A stretch of 64,000 bases of DNA from the NCBI RefSeq assembly GCF_900110245.1, contig NZ_FOCZ01000003.1, positions 496,001-560,000 of the forward strand, in the 5' to 3' direction. Below, piece by piece: positions 46,187 through 56,814 of this stretch. The notes beneath the pieces are model-generated. The model was not told where the DNA came from and did not search any database. It was given only the letters and a program-made list of their open reading frames with translations. The number at the start of each line of letters is the position of its first letter. Within the stretch, counting starts at the first letter, position 1. The DNA comes from Niastella yeongjuensis. Lineage in GTDB: Bacteria; Bacteroidota; Bacteroidia; Chitinophagales; Chitinophagaceae. The translations under genes and the position numbers were made by a program.

Positions 46187-49100
46187 ATGAAAAAAGTACT
46201 CGTTAACCAGTTAATCTACCGGTTTATGAGAATAGGATTGCTTCCATTACTATTGATCACCGGCTTTGCCGGCATGATGTACGCCCGTCCGGTACACGGA
46301 CAGGAGGTTCTGAACCAGCGTATTAACCTGGTTGCAGACAACAAGGACGTTAAAACAGTACTGAATGAGATCAGCCGGTTGACTGACCTCAAATTTGTAT
46401 ACAGTTCCCAACGCATTCCGGTTCGGCAAAAGATCTCAGTGGCCGCCCGTAACGAACGCCTGGGCGATGTACTGGAAGTATGTTTGTCGCCATTGAACGT
46501 GTTGTATTTCGTTTCGGGCAACCAGATTGTGCTGATGCGGAAGGGCGAAGCCTATAACGTAGCCATGTTGATCACTGATGATCCCCGTAAATTGCTGCTG
46601 GAAGAAGAAGCTCCGGCCAAAACCATAACCGGTAAAGTGACCGACGAAAGCGGCGATCCATTGAACGGCGTATCCGTTATCGTTCGCGGTACTAACAGGG
46701 GTACCAGCACCAATGAAAAAGGCGTGTTTGTGATCACAGCCGATGCGGGCGAAACGCTGTCATTCACCATGGTCGGGTACAAAGAAAGTACCGTAAAGGT
46801 GGGCAGTGAAACCAACATGGCAGTACGGTTGGTATCAGAAACCAGCAACATGAACGAAGTGATCATTGTAGGGTATGGTACCCAGCGCAGAAGTTCATTG
46901 ACCGGTGCTATTTCATCTATAAATACCAAAGCCATCAATGAACTGCCGGTGGCCAGTGTGGAACAGGCGCTGCAAGGCCGCGTAGCCGGTTTAACGGTTA
47001 CCAATAATGGTGAGCCGGGCACATCGCCCATTGTGCGCATCAGAGGGGTTAGCTCAATCAACTTCGCTTCTGATCCATTGTATGTGATCGATGGATTTCC
47101 TACCAGTAACCTGGTCAACTTCGATAACCGTGACATAGAGTCGGTAGAAGTGCTGAAAGACGCCAGTGCAGCCGCTATTTATGGTTCGCGTGCAACCAAC
47201 GGTGTTGTATTGATCACTACCAAAAAGGGCAGACGCGACAGAAAGTTAAAAGTAACGCTCGATAGCTATGTTGGTACGCAAAGTCCCTGGAAAAAGATCG
47301 ATCTGCTGAATACCGAACAATACCTTAAATATGAACGCGCACTGAATGGCGCTGCCAATATTGATCTGCCACCCCGGTTGCAGTCTGCTAATTTCAATCA
47401 GCCGCTTTATACAGGAACTAATCAAACCTATGCCCAAACAAATACCGACTGGCAGGATGCTTACTTTAAAAGCGGTGTATTAACGCAACACAATCTGGGT
47501 GTAAGCGGCGGCAATGATATCAGCCGTTTCTACACATCAGCCGGTTATTTTAAACAGGATGGGATCTCCCAGGCGGTGTATTATGAAAGAGGCAATTACC
47601 GCATCAATTCAGAACATAGGATCAGTAATGTGTTCTCATTTGGTGAGAACCTGTTCCTCTCGTATTCAAAACAACGCTACGACAATACAACCGGTAACAG
47701 AACCCGGTTGATGAATGTGATCCGGGGCTTGCCTTATCTGCCCGTGTATGATCCAACAACAAATGGCGGATTCAGAAATGCAGAGAACAGTGTAGACGGC
47801 GCCGATCCCACCAATCCGGTTGAAGATGCCGTGTTGCTGGGCAACGCTGTTCGAAAAACATTAAAAGTACTGGGTACAGCCTATGCAGATGTAACATTTA
47901 CGCCCTGGTTAAAGTTTCGCTCAACCTTTGGGGCTGACCATGTGAACCTGTACCAGCATCAGTTCAAACCTATTTATAACGATAAAGGACGTAGTGATCC
48001 GTTAGCTACGATCGATGATGTACGCACCTCCATCACTACTTTATTATTTACTCAACAACTTACGGTAGATAAAAACTTCGGCAACCACCATGTTACGGTT
48101 ACCGGCGTGTATGAAACACAAAGCGCCAAATCATTTGGAGAACAAATGATCGGTAACCAGGCCACCAACGATGTGGAAACCATGTTAGGTGCTACGAATG
48201 TAAGTGCATTCAGTACTAAAAGTGAGAACCTGCTGATCTCCTATGTAGGCCGGTTGAACTATGAGTATGCCGGTAAGTACATGTTAAGTGCAGCCATTCG
48301 CCGCGATGGATTATCAGTGTGGGCACCCGGAAAGAAATTTGCCAACTTCCCATCGGCCAGTGTAGGCTGGCGGATAGACCAGGAGGAGTTTATGCGCAAC
48401 ATAAAAGGGATCTCAGAATTGAAACTACGCGGCGGGTACGGCGAAACCGGTTTGAATGGTATTGGCATTTTTGGCAGGCTGCCCAACTCACAATTGTTTA
48501 ATGATTATCCCTGGCAGGCGATCGTTTCGTTGAATGGGGCGGTGTATCCATTTAATAATACGATGCCGGCAGGTGGTAATGCATCCTACTATAATGCCAT
48601 TTCAAACCTTGACCTGGAATGGGAAAAGACCAAGCAATTGAATATTGGTGTTGACCTCGGTTTGTTCAATAACCGGATTGCTATCTCGGCCGACTATTAC
48701 CGTCGTAAAACAGATAACTTAATGCTGAGTGTACCAACACCCGGATCGTTCGGTTTCTCCCGCACGGGCGTACTGGCCAATGTGGGCGCTATGGATAATA
48801 ATGGGCTCGACTTACAATTGACCTATAAAAAACCGGCAGGTGATTTTAAATGGGACATCACCGGTAACATCAGTTTTATCACCAACAAAGTGGTAAGCCT
48901 GAACACGCCTAACGCAACTATTGATCAGGGAGGCGACCAGGATTTTGGTGGTGGTGCACCCATTACCAGAACAAAAGCAGGAGAGGAGATCCAATCGTTC
49001 TACGGCTATATTGTTGACGGTATATTTCAAAGTGATGCCGAAGTGACCAGCAGTCCATTCCAGACAGATAAAACAAAAGCCGGTGACCTGAAGTTCAGGG

Positions 49101-49681
49101 ATATCGGCGGCCCGGATGGTAAACCAGATGGTGTTATCACTGCCGATGACAGAACGTTCCTGGGCAATTACATTCCTGACTTTACTTACTCACTGAACTA
49201 TACGGCCAATTATAAAAACTTCGATGCATCGGTATTCTTTCAGGGGGTGCAGGGCAATCAGATCTTCAATGCAGCCCGCATCATCAGTGAAGGTATGGCG
49301 CGTTTGTTTGGTTCCGGTACAGAAGTGTTGAATGCGTGGACGCCAGGCAATACAGGCACCAATGTTCCCCGGGCAATCAGTGGCGATCCCAATCAGAATG
49401 TTCGTCCGTCGACCCGCTGGATAGAAAACGGTTCCTACCTGCGGTTAAAAAATATTATGATAGGCTATACGGTCCCTGCCGGTTTTTTACAATCATTTAC
49501 CAAGGGTACGGTAAGCAGTTTCAGGTTGTATGTTTCCTCGCAAAACCTGTTCACCATTACCAAATACAAAGGCTGGGATCCCGAGATCGGATCAAAAAAT
49601 ACTACACTTACCAACGGTATCGATTATGGGCAGTATCCTGTAGCCCGCTCGTTCCAGTTTGGTTTGCAGGTAGGTTTTTAA
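46187..49681 (+). CDS. SusC/RagA TonB-dependent receptor with STN signalling domain
   Basis: An 1164-residue outer-membrane receptor: signal peptide (~18-36), STN domain (~45-115, VADNKDVKTVLNEISRLTDLKFVYS), carboxypeptidase-like domain (~145-220), TonB box EVIIVGYGTQRR, plug (VEQALQGRVAGLTV, IESVEVLKDASAAAIYGSRA) and barrel ending VARSFQFGLQVGF. The STN domain fits control by the FecR/ECF sigma pair just upstream. With SusD (15 nt downstream) it should import a large nutrient; the nature of that nutrient is not shown by any neighbouring enzyme. Confidence 0.96.
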   Translation: MKKVLVNQLIYRFMRIGLLPLLLITGFAGMMYARPVHGQEVLNQRINLVADNKDVKTVLNEISRLTDLKFVYSSQRIPVRQKISVAARNERLGDVLEVCLSPLNVLYFVSGNQIVLMRKGEAYNVAMLITDDPRKLLLEEEAPAKTITGKVTDESGDPLNGVSVIVRGTNRGTSTNEKGVFVITADAGETLSFTMVGYKESTVKVGSETNMAVRLVSETSNMNEVIIVGYGTQRRSSLTGAISSINTKAINELPVASVEQALQGRVAGLTVTNNGEPGTSPIVRIRGVSSINFASDPLYVIDGFPTSNLVNFDNRDIESVEVLKDASAAAIYGSRATNGVVLITTKKGRRDRKLKVTLDSYVGTQSPWKKIDLLNTEQYLKYERALNGAANIDLPPRLQSANFNQPLYTGTNQTYAQTNTDWQDAYFKSGVLTQHNLGVSGGNDISRFYTSAGYFKQDGISQAVYYERGNYRINSEHRISNVFSFGENLFLSYSKQRYDNTTGNRTRLMNVIRGLPYLPVYDPTTNGGFRNAENSVDGADPTNPVEDAVLLGNAVRKTLKVLGTAYADVTFTPWLKFRSTFGADHVNLYQHQFKPIYNDKGRSDPLATIDDVRTSITTLLFTQQLTVDKNFGNHHVTVTGVYETQSAKSFGEQMIGNQATNDVETMLGATNVSAFSTKSENLLISYVGRLNYEYAGKYMLSAAIRRDGLSVWAPGKKFANFPSASVGWRIDQEEFMRNIKGISELKLRGGYGETGLNGIGIFGRLPNSQLFNDYPWQAIVSLNGAVYPFNNTMPAGGNASYYNAISNLDLEWEKTKQLNIGVDLGLFNNRIAISADYYRRKTDNLMLSVPTPGSFGFSRTGVLANVGAMDNNGLDLQLTYKKPAGDFKWDITGNISFITNKVVSLNTPNATIDQGGDQDFGGGAPITRTKAGEEIQSFYGYIVDGIFQSDAEVTSSPFQTDKTKAGDLKFRDIGGPDGKPDGVITADDRTFLGNYIPDFTYSLNYTANYKNFDASVFFQGVQGNQIFNAARIISEGMARLFGSGTEVLNAWTPGNTGTNVPRAISGDPNQNVRPSTRWIENGSYLRLKNIMIGYTVPAGFLQSFTKGTVSSFRLYVSSQNLFTITKYKGWDPEIGSKNTTLTNGIDYGQYPVARSFQFGLQVGF

Positions 49682-49696
49682 CCGGATGTTTTATTC

Positions 49697-51295
49697 ATGA
49701 AAAAACAATTGATTATTATGAAACCAAAACATATTCTCAGGTATAGCATCGGAGCTGTTTTAATACTTGCCGTTACGATCATAGCCTGTGAAAAGCAACT
49801 CAACAAAACTAACCCCAGTTATCCCACGCTGGATACCTATTTCCGTAACACCGATGAATTATTAAAAGGAACCAATTCCATTTACTCGATCTTCCACTCG
49901 GGATCATTGATAGGGCGGGAGTGGTTCTTTATACATGACCTGCGCAGTGACGATATGGCATCGGGTGGGGGACAACTGGAAGTGCCCCGGGCACAGATCC
50001 TGAACGGGTCCACCACCCCCGATAACTCGGTGATGAATTTGGTATGGAATGGTTTGTATACTGTTATACATCGTTCCAATACTGTTTTAAAATATGCGCC
50101 TACCGTTACCGGTAATATGGCATTGCGCGATCGCAATGTAGGCGAAGCAAAATTCTTCAGGGCCTGGGCGTTGTTTGAACTGGTATCTATGTGGGGACCT
50201 GTACCTATGTACATGGACCCTGTTACTGCATCGACTCAGTTTCAGTCGCGCGCAACAGAAGCGGCCCTTTACGATCAGATAATAAAGGATTTTACAGATG
50301 CTGTGGCCGCATTGCCTACCGTGTATGCAGATGAAGACCGGGGCCGGGTTACCAAAGGAGCAGCTTATGCCATGCTGGGCCGGGTTCAAATGCAAAAAGG
50401 TGATTATGCCGCCGCCAAAACTGCTTTGCTGGCGGTGAAAAACCTGGGGTATACCATCAATATACCATATGGCGACAATTTCCTGGAAGAGACAGAATTC
50501 AATAAAGAATCCATTTGGGAAGCAGTGTACTTCGAGAATAAACCCAACCAGTTCAACTGGGGTGGAGAGGCTGGCCCTATAGGCGATGATCCCAGTCAGC
50601 CACAGGGAACAGTACGCAACCAGGAATATTCACCTATTGCCTGGCGTAACCTGATCCCATCGAACCATTATTTAAATGAGTTTGAAAATACGGCAACCGG
50701 TGCCACTAAAACCGATCCGCGTTTTGCCATGTCGGTATACCAATCGGGCGATACCTATAACAATGGTGCCTCTGTGCTTACGGATGATGATCAGAATGGT
50801 AATTCATCCGTACTGAATGGCGTTACCAAAAAAATAAGCTGGCGGAAGTTTACGATCATTTATAAACACGGCAAAGGCGGTGATCGTGCGGGTGGGGGTA
50901 ATAACCAACGGATCATCCGCTATGCAGAAGTGTTGTTGATGCTGGCAGAATGTGAAAATGAATTAAACAATCCGGCAGCAGCCGTAGATTATCTGAACCA
51001 GGTGCGCGACCGGCCGGGCGTGAATATGCCGCATTACCCTACCGATCAATTCCCAACTGGAAGCAAAGCAGAAATTGTAAAGGCCATCATGCATGAAAAG
51101 ACAGTAGAGCTGGGCGGGGAAGAAATTCGAAACCGCGATATTTTACGCTGGCGGAAGAAAGGCTATTTCACTACAGATCCGTTGTCATACTTCAAGGCCG
51201 GCCGTGATGAATTGCTGCCCATTACGCAGCAGGAGATAGACAACAATCCGCAGCTGGCTTCGGGCGGTATCAATAAACAAAACGGAGGATACTAA
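49697..51295 (+). CDS. SusD/RagB-family outer-membrane lipoprotein
   Basis: 532 residues (a start eight codons later, MKPKHILRYS, is equally good). Lipoprotein signal with lipidated Cys31 in VTIIACEKQ. SusD-like helical domain (FFRAWALFELVSMWGPVPMY) and RagB/SusD C-terminal domain (RYAEVLLMLAECENELNNPAAAVDYLNQVR, LGGEEIRNRDILRW, ELLPITQQEIDNNPQL). It is the partner of the preceding SusC. The following FG-GAP protein, 15 nt downstream, belongs to the same operon. Confidence 0.95.
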   Translation: MKKQLIIMKPKHILRYSIGAVLILAVTIIACEKQLNKTNPSYPTLDTYFRNTDELLKGTNSIYSIFHSGSLIGREWFFIHDLRSDDMASGGGQLEVPRAQILNGSTTPDNSVMNLVWNGLYTVIHRSNTVLKYAPTVTGNMALRDRNVGEAKFFRAWALFELVSMWGPVPMYMDPVTASTQFQSRATEAALYDQIIKDFTDAVAALPTVYADEDRGRVTKGAAYAMLGRVQMQKGDYAAAKTALLAVKNLGYTINIPYGDNFLEETEFNKESIWEAVYFENKPNQFNWGGEAGPIGDDPSQPQGTVRNQEYSPIAWRNLIPSNHYLNEFENTATGATKTDPRFAMSVYQSGDTYNNGASVLTDDDQNGNSSVLNGVTKKISWRKFTIIYKHGKGGDRAGGGNNQRIIRYAEVLLMLAECENELNNPAAAVDYLNQVRDRPGVNMPHYPTDQFPTGSKAEIVKAIMHEKTVELGGEEIRNRDILRWRKKGYFTTDPLSYFKAGRDELLPITQQEIDNNPQLASGGINKQNGGY

Positions 51296-51310
51296 AATTA
51301 TTTCTAGCCT

Positions 51311-54300
51311 ATGGGTTCATTAAAAAAGCAGATTGCTTTTAGGTTGCCGGTATTATTGATATTTATTTTTTCGATAGGTTGTAAAACAAAAGAAAGGAAT
51401 AGTTTATTTACGTCATTGCCCTCAACAGCGACAGGTATACATTTTATAAACCAGGTAAATGAAACAGATTCAACCCATTCATTCATCAATGAGTTTGGAT
51501 ATATGGGAGGAGGCGTAGGTATTGGAGATTTTAACAACGATGGATTAAAAGATATTTATTTTACCGGTAACCAGGTGAGCTCAAAGCTGTACATCAATAA
51601 AGGCAATAACCGGTTTGAAGACATTACAGCAAAAGCAGGTTGCGGCACCACTGGATGGGCAACCGGAGTAAGTATAGTAGACATCAACAACGACGGATAT
51701 GATGACATATATGTTTGTGTGTTTGGAAAGAATTTGTTGGAACGCGCGGCCAACCTGCTATTCATCAATCAGCACGATCTTACCTTTAAAGAATCTGCCG
51801 CGGAATACGGACTGGCAGACACCAGTTATTCAACCCAGGCAGTTTTTTTTGATTACGACAAAGACGGCGACCTGGATATGTACCTCGCCAATTATTTGCT
51901 CAGCAGTGCCAATGCCAATACCATTTACCCTCGCGATCAAACAGGCCGCTCATTGGCCAATGACCGTTTATACCGTAACGATGGGGTAGTGGGCCGGGGG
52001 GAGGCTTACCATCCGGTATTTACCGATGTAACGCTGGCCGCCAATATCAAAGACGATGGATATGGATTGGGCGTGGTGGTAAGTGATTTCAACAATGATA
52101 ACTGGCCGGATATTTATGTGGCCAATGATTTTTTGTCGAACGATATTTTGTGGCTGAACAACCGCAATGGCACGTTTACCAATTGTATAGCCCGCAGCAT
52201 GCAGCACCAGAGCTACAGCAGCATGGGCGCCGATGCTGCCGATGTAAACAACGACGGCTGGCCCGATGTAGTAACGCTGGATATGATGCCCGAAAACAAT
52301 GAACGCCGCAAACTTACCTGGTCAGTGATGAATTACGAACGCTACCAGGCCGAACGTTCCTATGGCTATGAGCCGGAGTTTATGCGAAATATGTTGCAGT
52401 TGAACAATGGTAATTGGGAAAGTCAGGAAGATATATTCTTGAGCTTGAAAAAACAGCGTGATGCAAATATAAGCGAGACTACCAACACCTCCCCCACCGG
52501 GGGAGGCCGGGAGGGGGCCGCCCCCTTCTTCAGCGAAATTGGCCAACTGGCGGGCATCTCCAATACCGACTGGAGCTGGAGTGTGTTGATGGCTGATTTT
52601 GATAATGATGGCTGGAAGGACATGCACATCACCAATGGCATTGGGCGCGATTTTATAAATGCCGACTTTCTTGAATTCAGTTCAACTGTAATGGGCAGGG
52701 TGAGTGATATAAAGGAACAACGAAAGCTGATCAATAACAAACTGGCTTCACTGCACCATGTTGAATTGGGTAATTATCTGTATCGCAATAATGGCAATTA
52801 CACGTTCACCGATGTGTCGCAACAGGCGGGGGTGAATGAAGCGGCTATGTCGAATGGGGCCGCCTGGGCTGATCTGGATAACGACGGTGACCTTGACCTC
52901 GTAGTGAATAATATCAATAAAGAAGCATTTGTACTCATCAATGGTACCAATGCGGCCGGGAAGCCGGTAGCCAATCACTTTCTTTCCATTGAATTAAAAG
53001 GCATGGGTTCCAACCAACATGCCTTTGGCGCAAAAGTAAAGGTGTATACGGGTGATCAGGAGCAGGTACAGGAACAAAGTCCTATACGCGGATATTTTTC
53101 AACGGTAGATACCAAACTGTTGTTTGGGGTAGGATCGCATACGTATATCGATTCCATTGTAACCATTTGGCCCGACAATACCTGCCAGGTATTGCGGCAG
53201 GTGGCGGTAGATTCGTTATTGGAGATAACGCAACAGCCTGTTAGGGAAACGTGGAGAGCAAAGGACACGCACGATCTGCAGGCTGTATTTTCAGACGTAA
53301 CATCCGCGACGCAGATCAACTATCGCCATGTAGAAAGTAATTACAACGACTTTGCTGAGCAACGATTGTTGCCACAGAAATTTTCGCAGTTGGGTCCGTA
53401 TATAACAACGGCCGATATCAATCACGACGGCCTCACCGATCTGTTCGCAGGTGGGGCCTTTAATTTTTCTGGCCGCGTGTTCCTTCAACAAAAGAACGGA
53501 CAATTCATTGATCATGTCCTCACCGACAGTATAAAAATGGAAGAAGACCAGGATTGTGTTTTCTTCGATGCCGATAGTGACGGCGATGCCGATCTGCTGA
53601 TCACTGGCGGCAATATACAGGTGGAAGAAAACTCGCCCTACAACACCCCGCGCTTATACAGCAATGATGGTGCGGGGCATTTTCATTTACAACCCAAAGC
53701 CATACCACCTGATATCCGAATCATTGCAGGTTGTGTGCAGGCAGGCGATTATGATGGGGATGGACACCCCGATCTGTTTATCGGCAGCCGGGTCACCCAT
53801 CACTATCCGTTGCCCGGCCGCAGTTATATTTTGCATAACGACAAAGGCGTCTTTACTGACGTGACGGCGAGGGTTTGTCCGGCCCTGCAGCAACCCGGTA
53901 TGGTCACTTCTGCTGTATGGACAGACCTGAACAACGATCACCAACCCGACCTGATAATAGCCGGCGAGTGGATGCCCATACGCTTTTTCCAAAACGATCA
54001 TGGCCATTTACAAGAGTTAAACACCGGGGTAGGGCAGTTGAGTGGCATGTGGCGAAGTTTGCGTGCTGTTGATCTCGATCAGGATGGTGATATGGACCTG
54101 GTGGCGGGCAACCTGGGTATGAACTGCGATTACCAGGTGAGCGATTCTACCCCCATGGAGTTATATGCCGCCGATCTGGATGGTAATGGAAGCATCGATC
54201 CCATTCCTTTTTATTATATAAAAGACCATACGGGCGTAAAGCGATTGTACCCCGGCATCAACCGCCGGCAGTTTGCCGACCAGGTTCCTGCCATCAAAAA

Positions 54301-54769
54301 GCAGTTCCTGCACCATGCCCAGTATGCGCAGGCTACTTTCGACGACATCTTCAAGGTAAAGGACAGTCTGCACCATTATACCTGTACGGAAACCCGCAGT
54401 TGCTGGTTCGAAAACGCCGGGAATGGACAATTCGGCCGCCATTACCTGCCGCCTGAGGCCCAATTTGCCCCGATAAACGCCATTTTGAGCGATGATTTTG
54501 ATGGCGATGGTATTACCGACCTGCTTTTGGCGGGCAATGAATACCAGTCGGAAGTAATGACTGGCCGGTACGATGCCAGCTACGGCTGTTTCTTAAAAGG
54601 TGTAGGACACAAGCAATTCCAGGCAATTCCGCCCGTCCGGAGCGGTTTTATCATCCGCGGTGATGTAAAAGATATGGCATTGATAACCACTGCACGGGGC
54701 CAAAAAATGGTGGTTGTAGCCATAAATAATGATTACCTGAAGGTTATGGGAGTGAATTCGATGAAATAG
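51311..54769 (+). CDS. FG-GAP/VCBS-repeat lipoprotein with ASPIC/UnbV domain
   Basis: An 1152-residue surface or periplasmic lipoprotein (lipobox ending FSIGC, Cys24). It is built of FG-GAP/VCBS beta-propeller repeats with calcium-loop signatures such as DFNNDGLKDIYF, DINNDGYDDIYV, DYDKDGDLDMYLAN and DQDGDMDLVAGN. There are two propellers separated by an ASPIC/UnbV domain (~555-625; AFGAKVKVYTGDQEQ, SIVTIWPDN). In Bacteroidota such proteins often follow SusCD pairs, possibly binding glycans or proteins. A GC-rich palindromic repeat (52486-52533) is read in frame as SPTGGGREGAAP within the first half, an unusual insertion. Confidence 0.88.
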   Translation: MGSLKKQIAFRLPVLLIFIFSIGCKTKERNSLFTSLPSTATGIHFINQVNETDSTHSFINEFGYMGGGVGIGDFNNDGLKDIYFTGNQVSSKLYINKGNNRFEDITAKAGCGTTGWATGVSIVDINNDGYDDIYVCVFGKNLLERAANLLFINQHDLTFKESAAEYGLADTSYSTQAVFFDYDKDGDLDMYLANYLLSSANANTIYPRDQTGRSLANDRLYRNDGVVGRGEAYHPVFTDVTLAANIKDDGYGLGVVVSDFNNDNWPDIYVANDFLSNDILWLNNRNGTFTNCIARSMQHQSYSSMGADAADVNNDGWPDVVTLDMMPENNERRKLTWSVMNYERYQAERSYGYEPEFMRNMLQLNNGNWESQEDIFLSLKKQRDANISETTNTSPTGGGREGAAPFFSEIGQLAGISNTDWSWSVLMADFDNDGWKDMHITNGIGRDFINADFLEFSSTVMGRVSDIKEQRKLINNKLASLHHVELGNYLYRNNGNYTFTDVSQQAGVNEAAMSNGAAWADLDNDGDLDLVVNNINKEAFVLINGTNAAGKPVANHFLSIELKGMGSNQHAFGAKVKVYTGDQEQVQEQSPIRGYFSTVDTKLLFGVGSHTYIDSIVTIWPDNTCQVLRQVAVDSLLEITQQPVRETWRAKDTHDLQAVFSDVTSATQINYRHVESNYNDFAEQRLLPQKFSQLGPYITTADINHDGLTDLFAGGAFNFSGRVFLQQKNGQFIDHVLTDSIKMEEDQDCVFFDADSDGDADLLITGGNIQVEENSPYNTPRLYSNDGAGHFHLQPKAIPPDIRIIAGCVQAGDYDGDGHPDLFIGSRVTHHYPLPGRSYILHNDKGVFTDVTARVCPALQQPGMVTSAVWTDLNNDHQPDLIIAGEWMPIRFFQNDHGHLQELNTGVGQLSGMWRSLRAVDLDQDGDMDLVAGNLGMNCDYQVSDSTPMELYAADLDGNGSIDPIPFYYIKDHTGVKRLYPGINRRQFADQVPAIKKQFLHHAQYAQATFDDIFKVKDSLHHYTCTETRSCWFENAGNGQFGRHYLPPEAQFAPINAILSDDFDGDGITDLLLAGNEYQSEVMTGRYDASYGCFLKGVGHKQFQAIPPVRSGFIIRGDVKDMALITTARGQKMVVVAINNDYLKVMGVNSMK
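52486..52533. repeat. REP-like GC-rich palindrome inside the FG-GAP gene
   Basis: CCTCCCCCACCGGGGGAGG (52488-52506) forms an 8-bp GC stem. It is followed by CCGGGAGGGGGCC and GCCCCC, which pair again. This form is that of mobile intergenic palindromes, yet here it is translated in frame in a linker between FG-GAP repeats. Confidence 0.7.
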
Positions 54770-54804
54770 TTTGCTTTGGGTGAGGAAATGTAGCGGTAAA
54801 AAGC

Positions 54805-54812
54805 TATTTTTG
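54805..54812 (+). promoter_or_regulatory. -7 promoter element of the intron-split tRNA-Arg
   Basis: TATTTTTG is a perfect TAnnTTTG match followed by CGTCCCC, 23 nt before the tRNA 5' end. The spacing to the nearest upstream TTTG is too long to call a -33 element. Confidence 0.5.
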
Positions 54813-54839
54813 CGTCCCCGATGAAAGTTGGGTAGGGTC

Positions 54840-55520
<681 letters not shown>

Positions 55521-55562
55521 CTAAGCAGTAGGTCATTGGTTCGAATCCAATCCGGATCACAG

Positions 55563-55593
55563 GAAAGCTTCACAGAATTGTGGAGCTTTTTTT
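55563..55593 (+). terminator. Intrinsic terminator of tRNA-Arg
   Basis: AAAGCTTCAC (55564-55573) pairs with GTGGAGCTTT (55580-55589) with one G-U pair, followed by a T run, directly after the tRNA 3' end. Confidence 0.85.
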
Positions 55594-55640
55594 ATGCCGA
55601 TAACTTAAAGCATTTGACTATGGAGCAAAAAGGTTTCAGA
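55587..55640 (+). repeat. Post-terminator dispersed repeat, copy 1
   Basis: TTTTTTTATGCC, then TAAC, then GCATTTG-CTATG, then AAAGG matches the sequence after the helicase terminator (62397-62450) at about three quarters of ~50 positions. Both copies begin in the T run of a terminator. Confidence 0.5.
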
Positions 55641-55682
55641 AAAAGTTAACAGCTCGGTTCCTGAAAAACGGCACCTTTTTTC

Positions 55683-55778
55683 TTTTTAATTCCTAAGTGG
55701 TGCGATTTAAGCATCCATCTGCTTTTTTAGTGTCTCTTTTATTTCGAAGTTTCAATTCCACTATGGTGCGATTCAAGC
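55683..55778 (-). CRISPR. Remnant CRISPR array: two repeats and one spacer
   Basis: On the minus strand, a 30-nt repeat (55749-55778) begins GCTTGAATCGCACC and ends GTGGAATTGAAAC. This is the type I-B/III-like form with the ATTGAAAC crRNA handle. A 36-nt spacer (55713-55748) and a degenerate second repeat (55683-55712, 23 of 30 identical) follow. A decayed last repeat is usual at the trailer end of an array. The first repeat touches the stop codon of a truncated cas6, so cas genes and the leader side have been deleted. Confidence 0.8.
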
Positions 55779-56323
55779 TATCGTACTTTGTATTTAATGA
55801 GTTTTGTTTTTGGAGAGGTATAAGAGGTGTCAAACTTTACTTTGATATTCTCAAAAGGCAGATTAGCAGCTTTTAATTTCTTCTGTAATGATTCAGTTAA
55901 ATAATCATTACATTGGGCATGGTCAAACGTAATATGTTTTAGGTTATTATCAAATCTTCTTTTGATAAATACAGGACTACCAATTAAAAACCTTTCTGTT
56001 GTAGCGAATAACGGCGTATCCTTAATTTGAATCTCAGCAACTTCGGAGCCGAAGCAAATAGATGGATCTTTCATAATGCCATGAATAATTTGCTTTATCA
56101 ATTCCTCCTTATAAGCACTTATGAAAAAGTAGGAATTGTCATTTAGCATTATTCCATCATTATTTTTCACTGTTGCATTTTCAAACCAGGAAAATGAATA
56201 TAGACTTAAGAGTCCATGGTGCTCATTATTTCCTAACCATTTATGAATAGCGCCGGTTAAATAGGATTGGTAGTTAAATCCAATAGGCTTACTATTCCTG
56301 GTAACTTGCAGATAGAGTCGCAT
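55778..56323 (-). pseudogene. cas6: cas6 CRISPR endoribonuclease, truncated at its C-terminus
   Basis: 181 residues from ATG 56323 (MRLYLQVTRNSKPIGFNYQ), the normal Cas6 start; 43 upstream in-frame residues are not Cas6-like. The N-terminal RAMP fold with IHKWLG (candidate catalytic His) and the ERFLIGSPVFIKRR block are typical of Bacteroidota Cas6 proteins that process type I-B/III repeats. The family usually runs on ~40-60 residues past KTKLIKYK to a glycine-rich loop (GIGNSTGIGFG-like); here the chain stops as VR at a CRISPR repeat. Probably inactive, left by a deletion joining cas6 to the array end. Confidence 0.82.
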
Positions 56324-56530
56324 AACTATAGATTTAATGTTTATGATCTTTCGGTTGTATTTATAGCTTCGCCTCCTAAGTCCCATAAGCTTAGTTAATA
56401 TAATCACAAATAAAACCATAAGTCTTACTGTGTGGGAAATTAGAATGCTCAATGTGTTGGTTGGGGAACTACAGAAAAAGCGACGTTAGAAAAATGAATG
56501 CTTTTCTTTTGGGGTGAACTTATGGCCGCA

Positions 56531-56554
56531 TAATAATAATAATAATAATAATAA
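56531..56554. repeat. TAA microsatellite (eight copies)
   Basis: Eight perfect TAA units lie in the non-coding DNA upstream of the cas6 remnant. Such tracts slip during replication. Confidence 0.95.
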
Positions 56555-56814
56555 TTTTTATGAGTCTGATGAAATAATCTTTAGATAAATCGCAGTTATT
56601 GATTAAAGACAAGTTTACTTATTTCTAACTCCGACTTAAGTATCCGAAGTTCCGGTGCATACAGGGAGGACACGAAGGAGAATTCTTCGTGTTACTCATA
56701 TGTTGGATCCTTGGCAGAAGGCCATCAATTGCCAAGTAGGAGAGAACATTGGTTTATTCTCATCCATCTAAGAAAATACAATCGGTACGTTATACCGTAT
56801 CAAAATATTTATAA

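Noticed and set aside
51311-51600. Possible enzyme (integrin-like hydrolase) in the FG-GAP protein
   Set aside because: Only calcium-loop propeller repeats and ASPIC/UnbV are visible; no catalytic motif.
55606-55640. A third CRISPR repeat (CATTTGACTATGGAGC)
   Set aside because: It matches only part of the repeat core, is 10 bp out of the 66-bp period, and is better explained by its similarity to 62397-62450.
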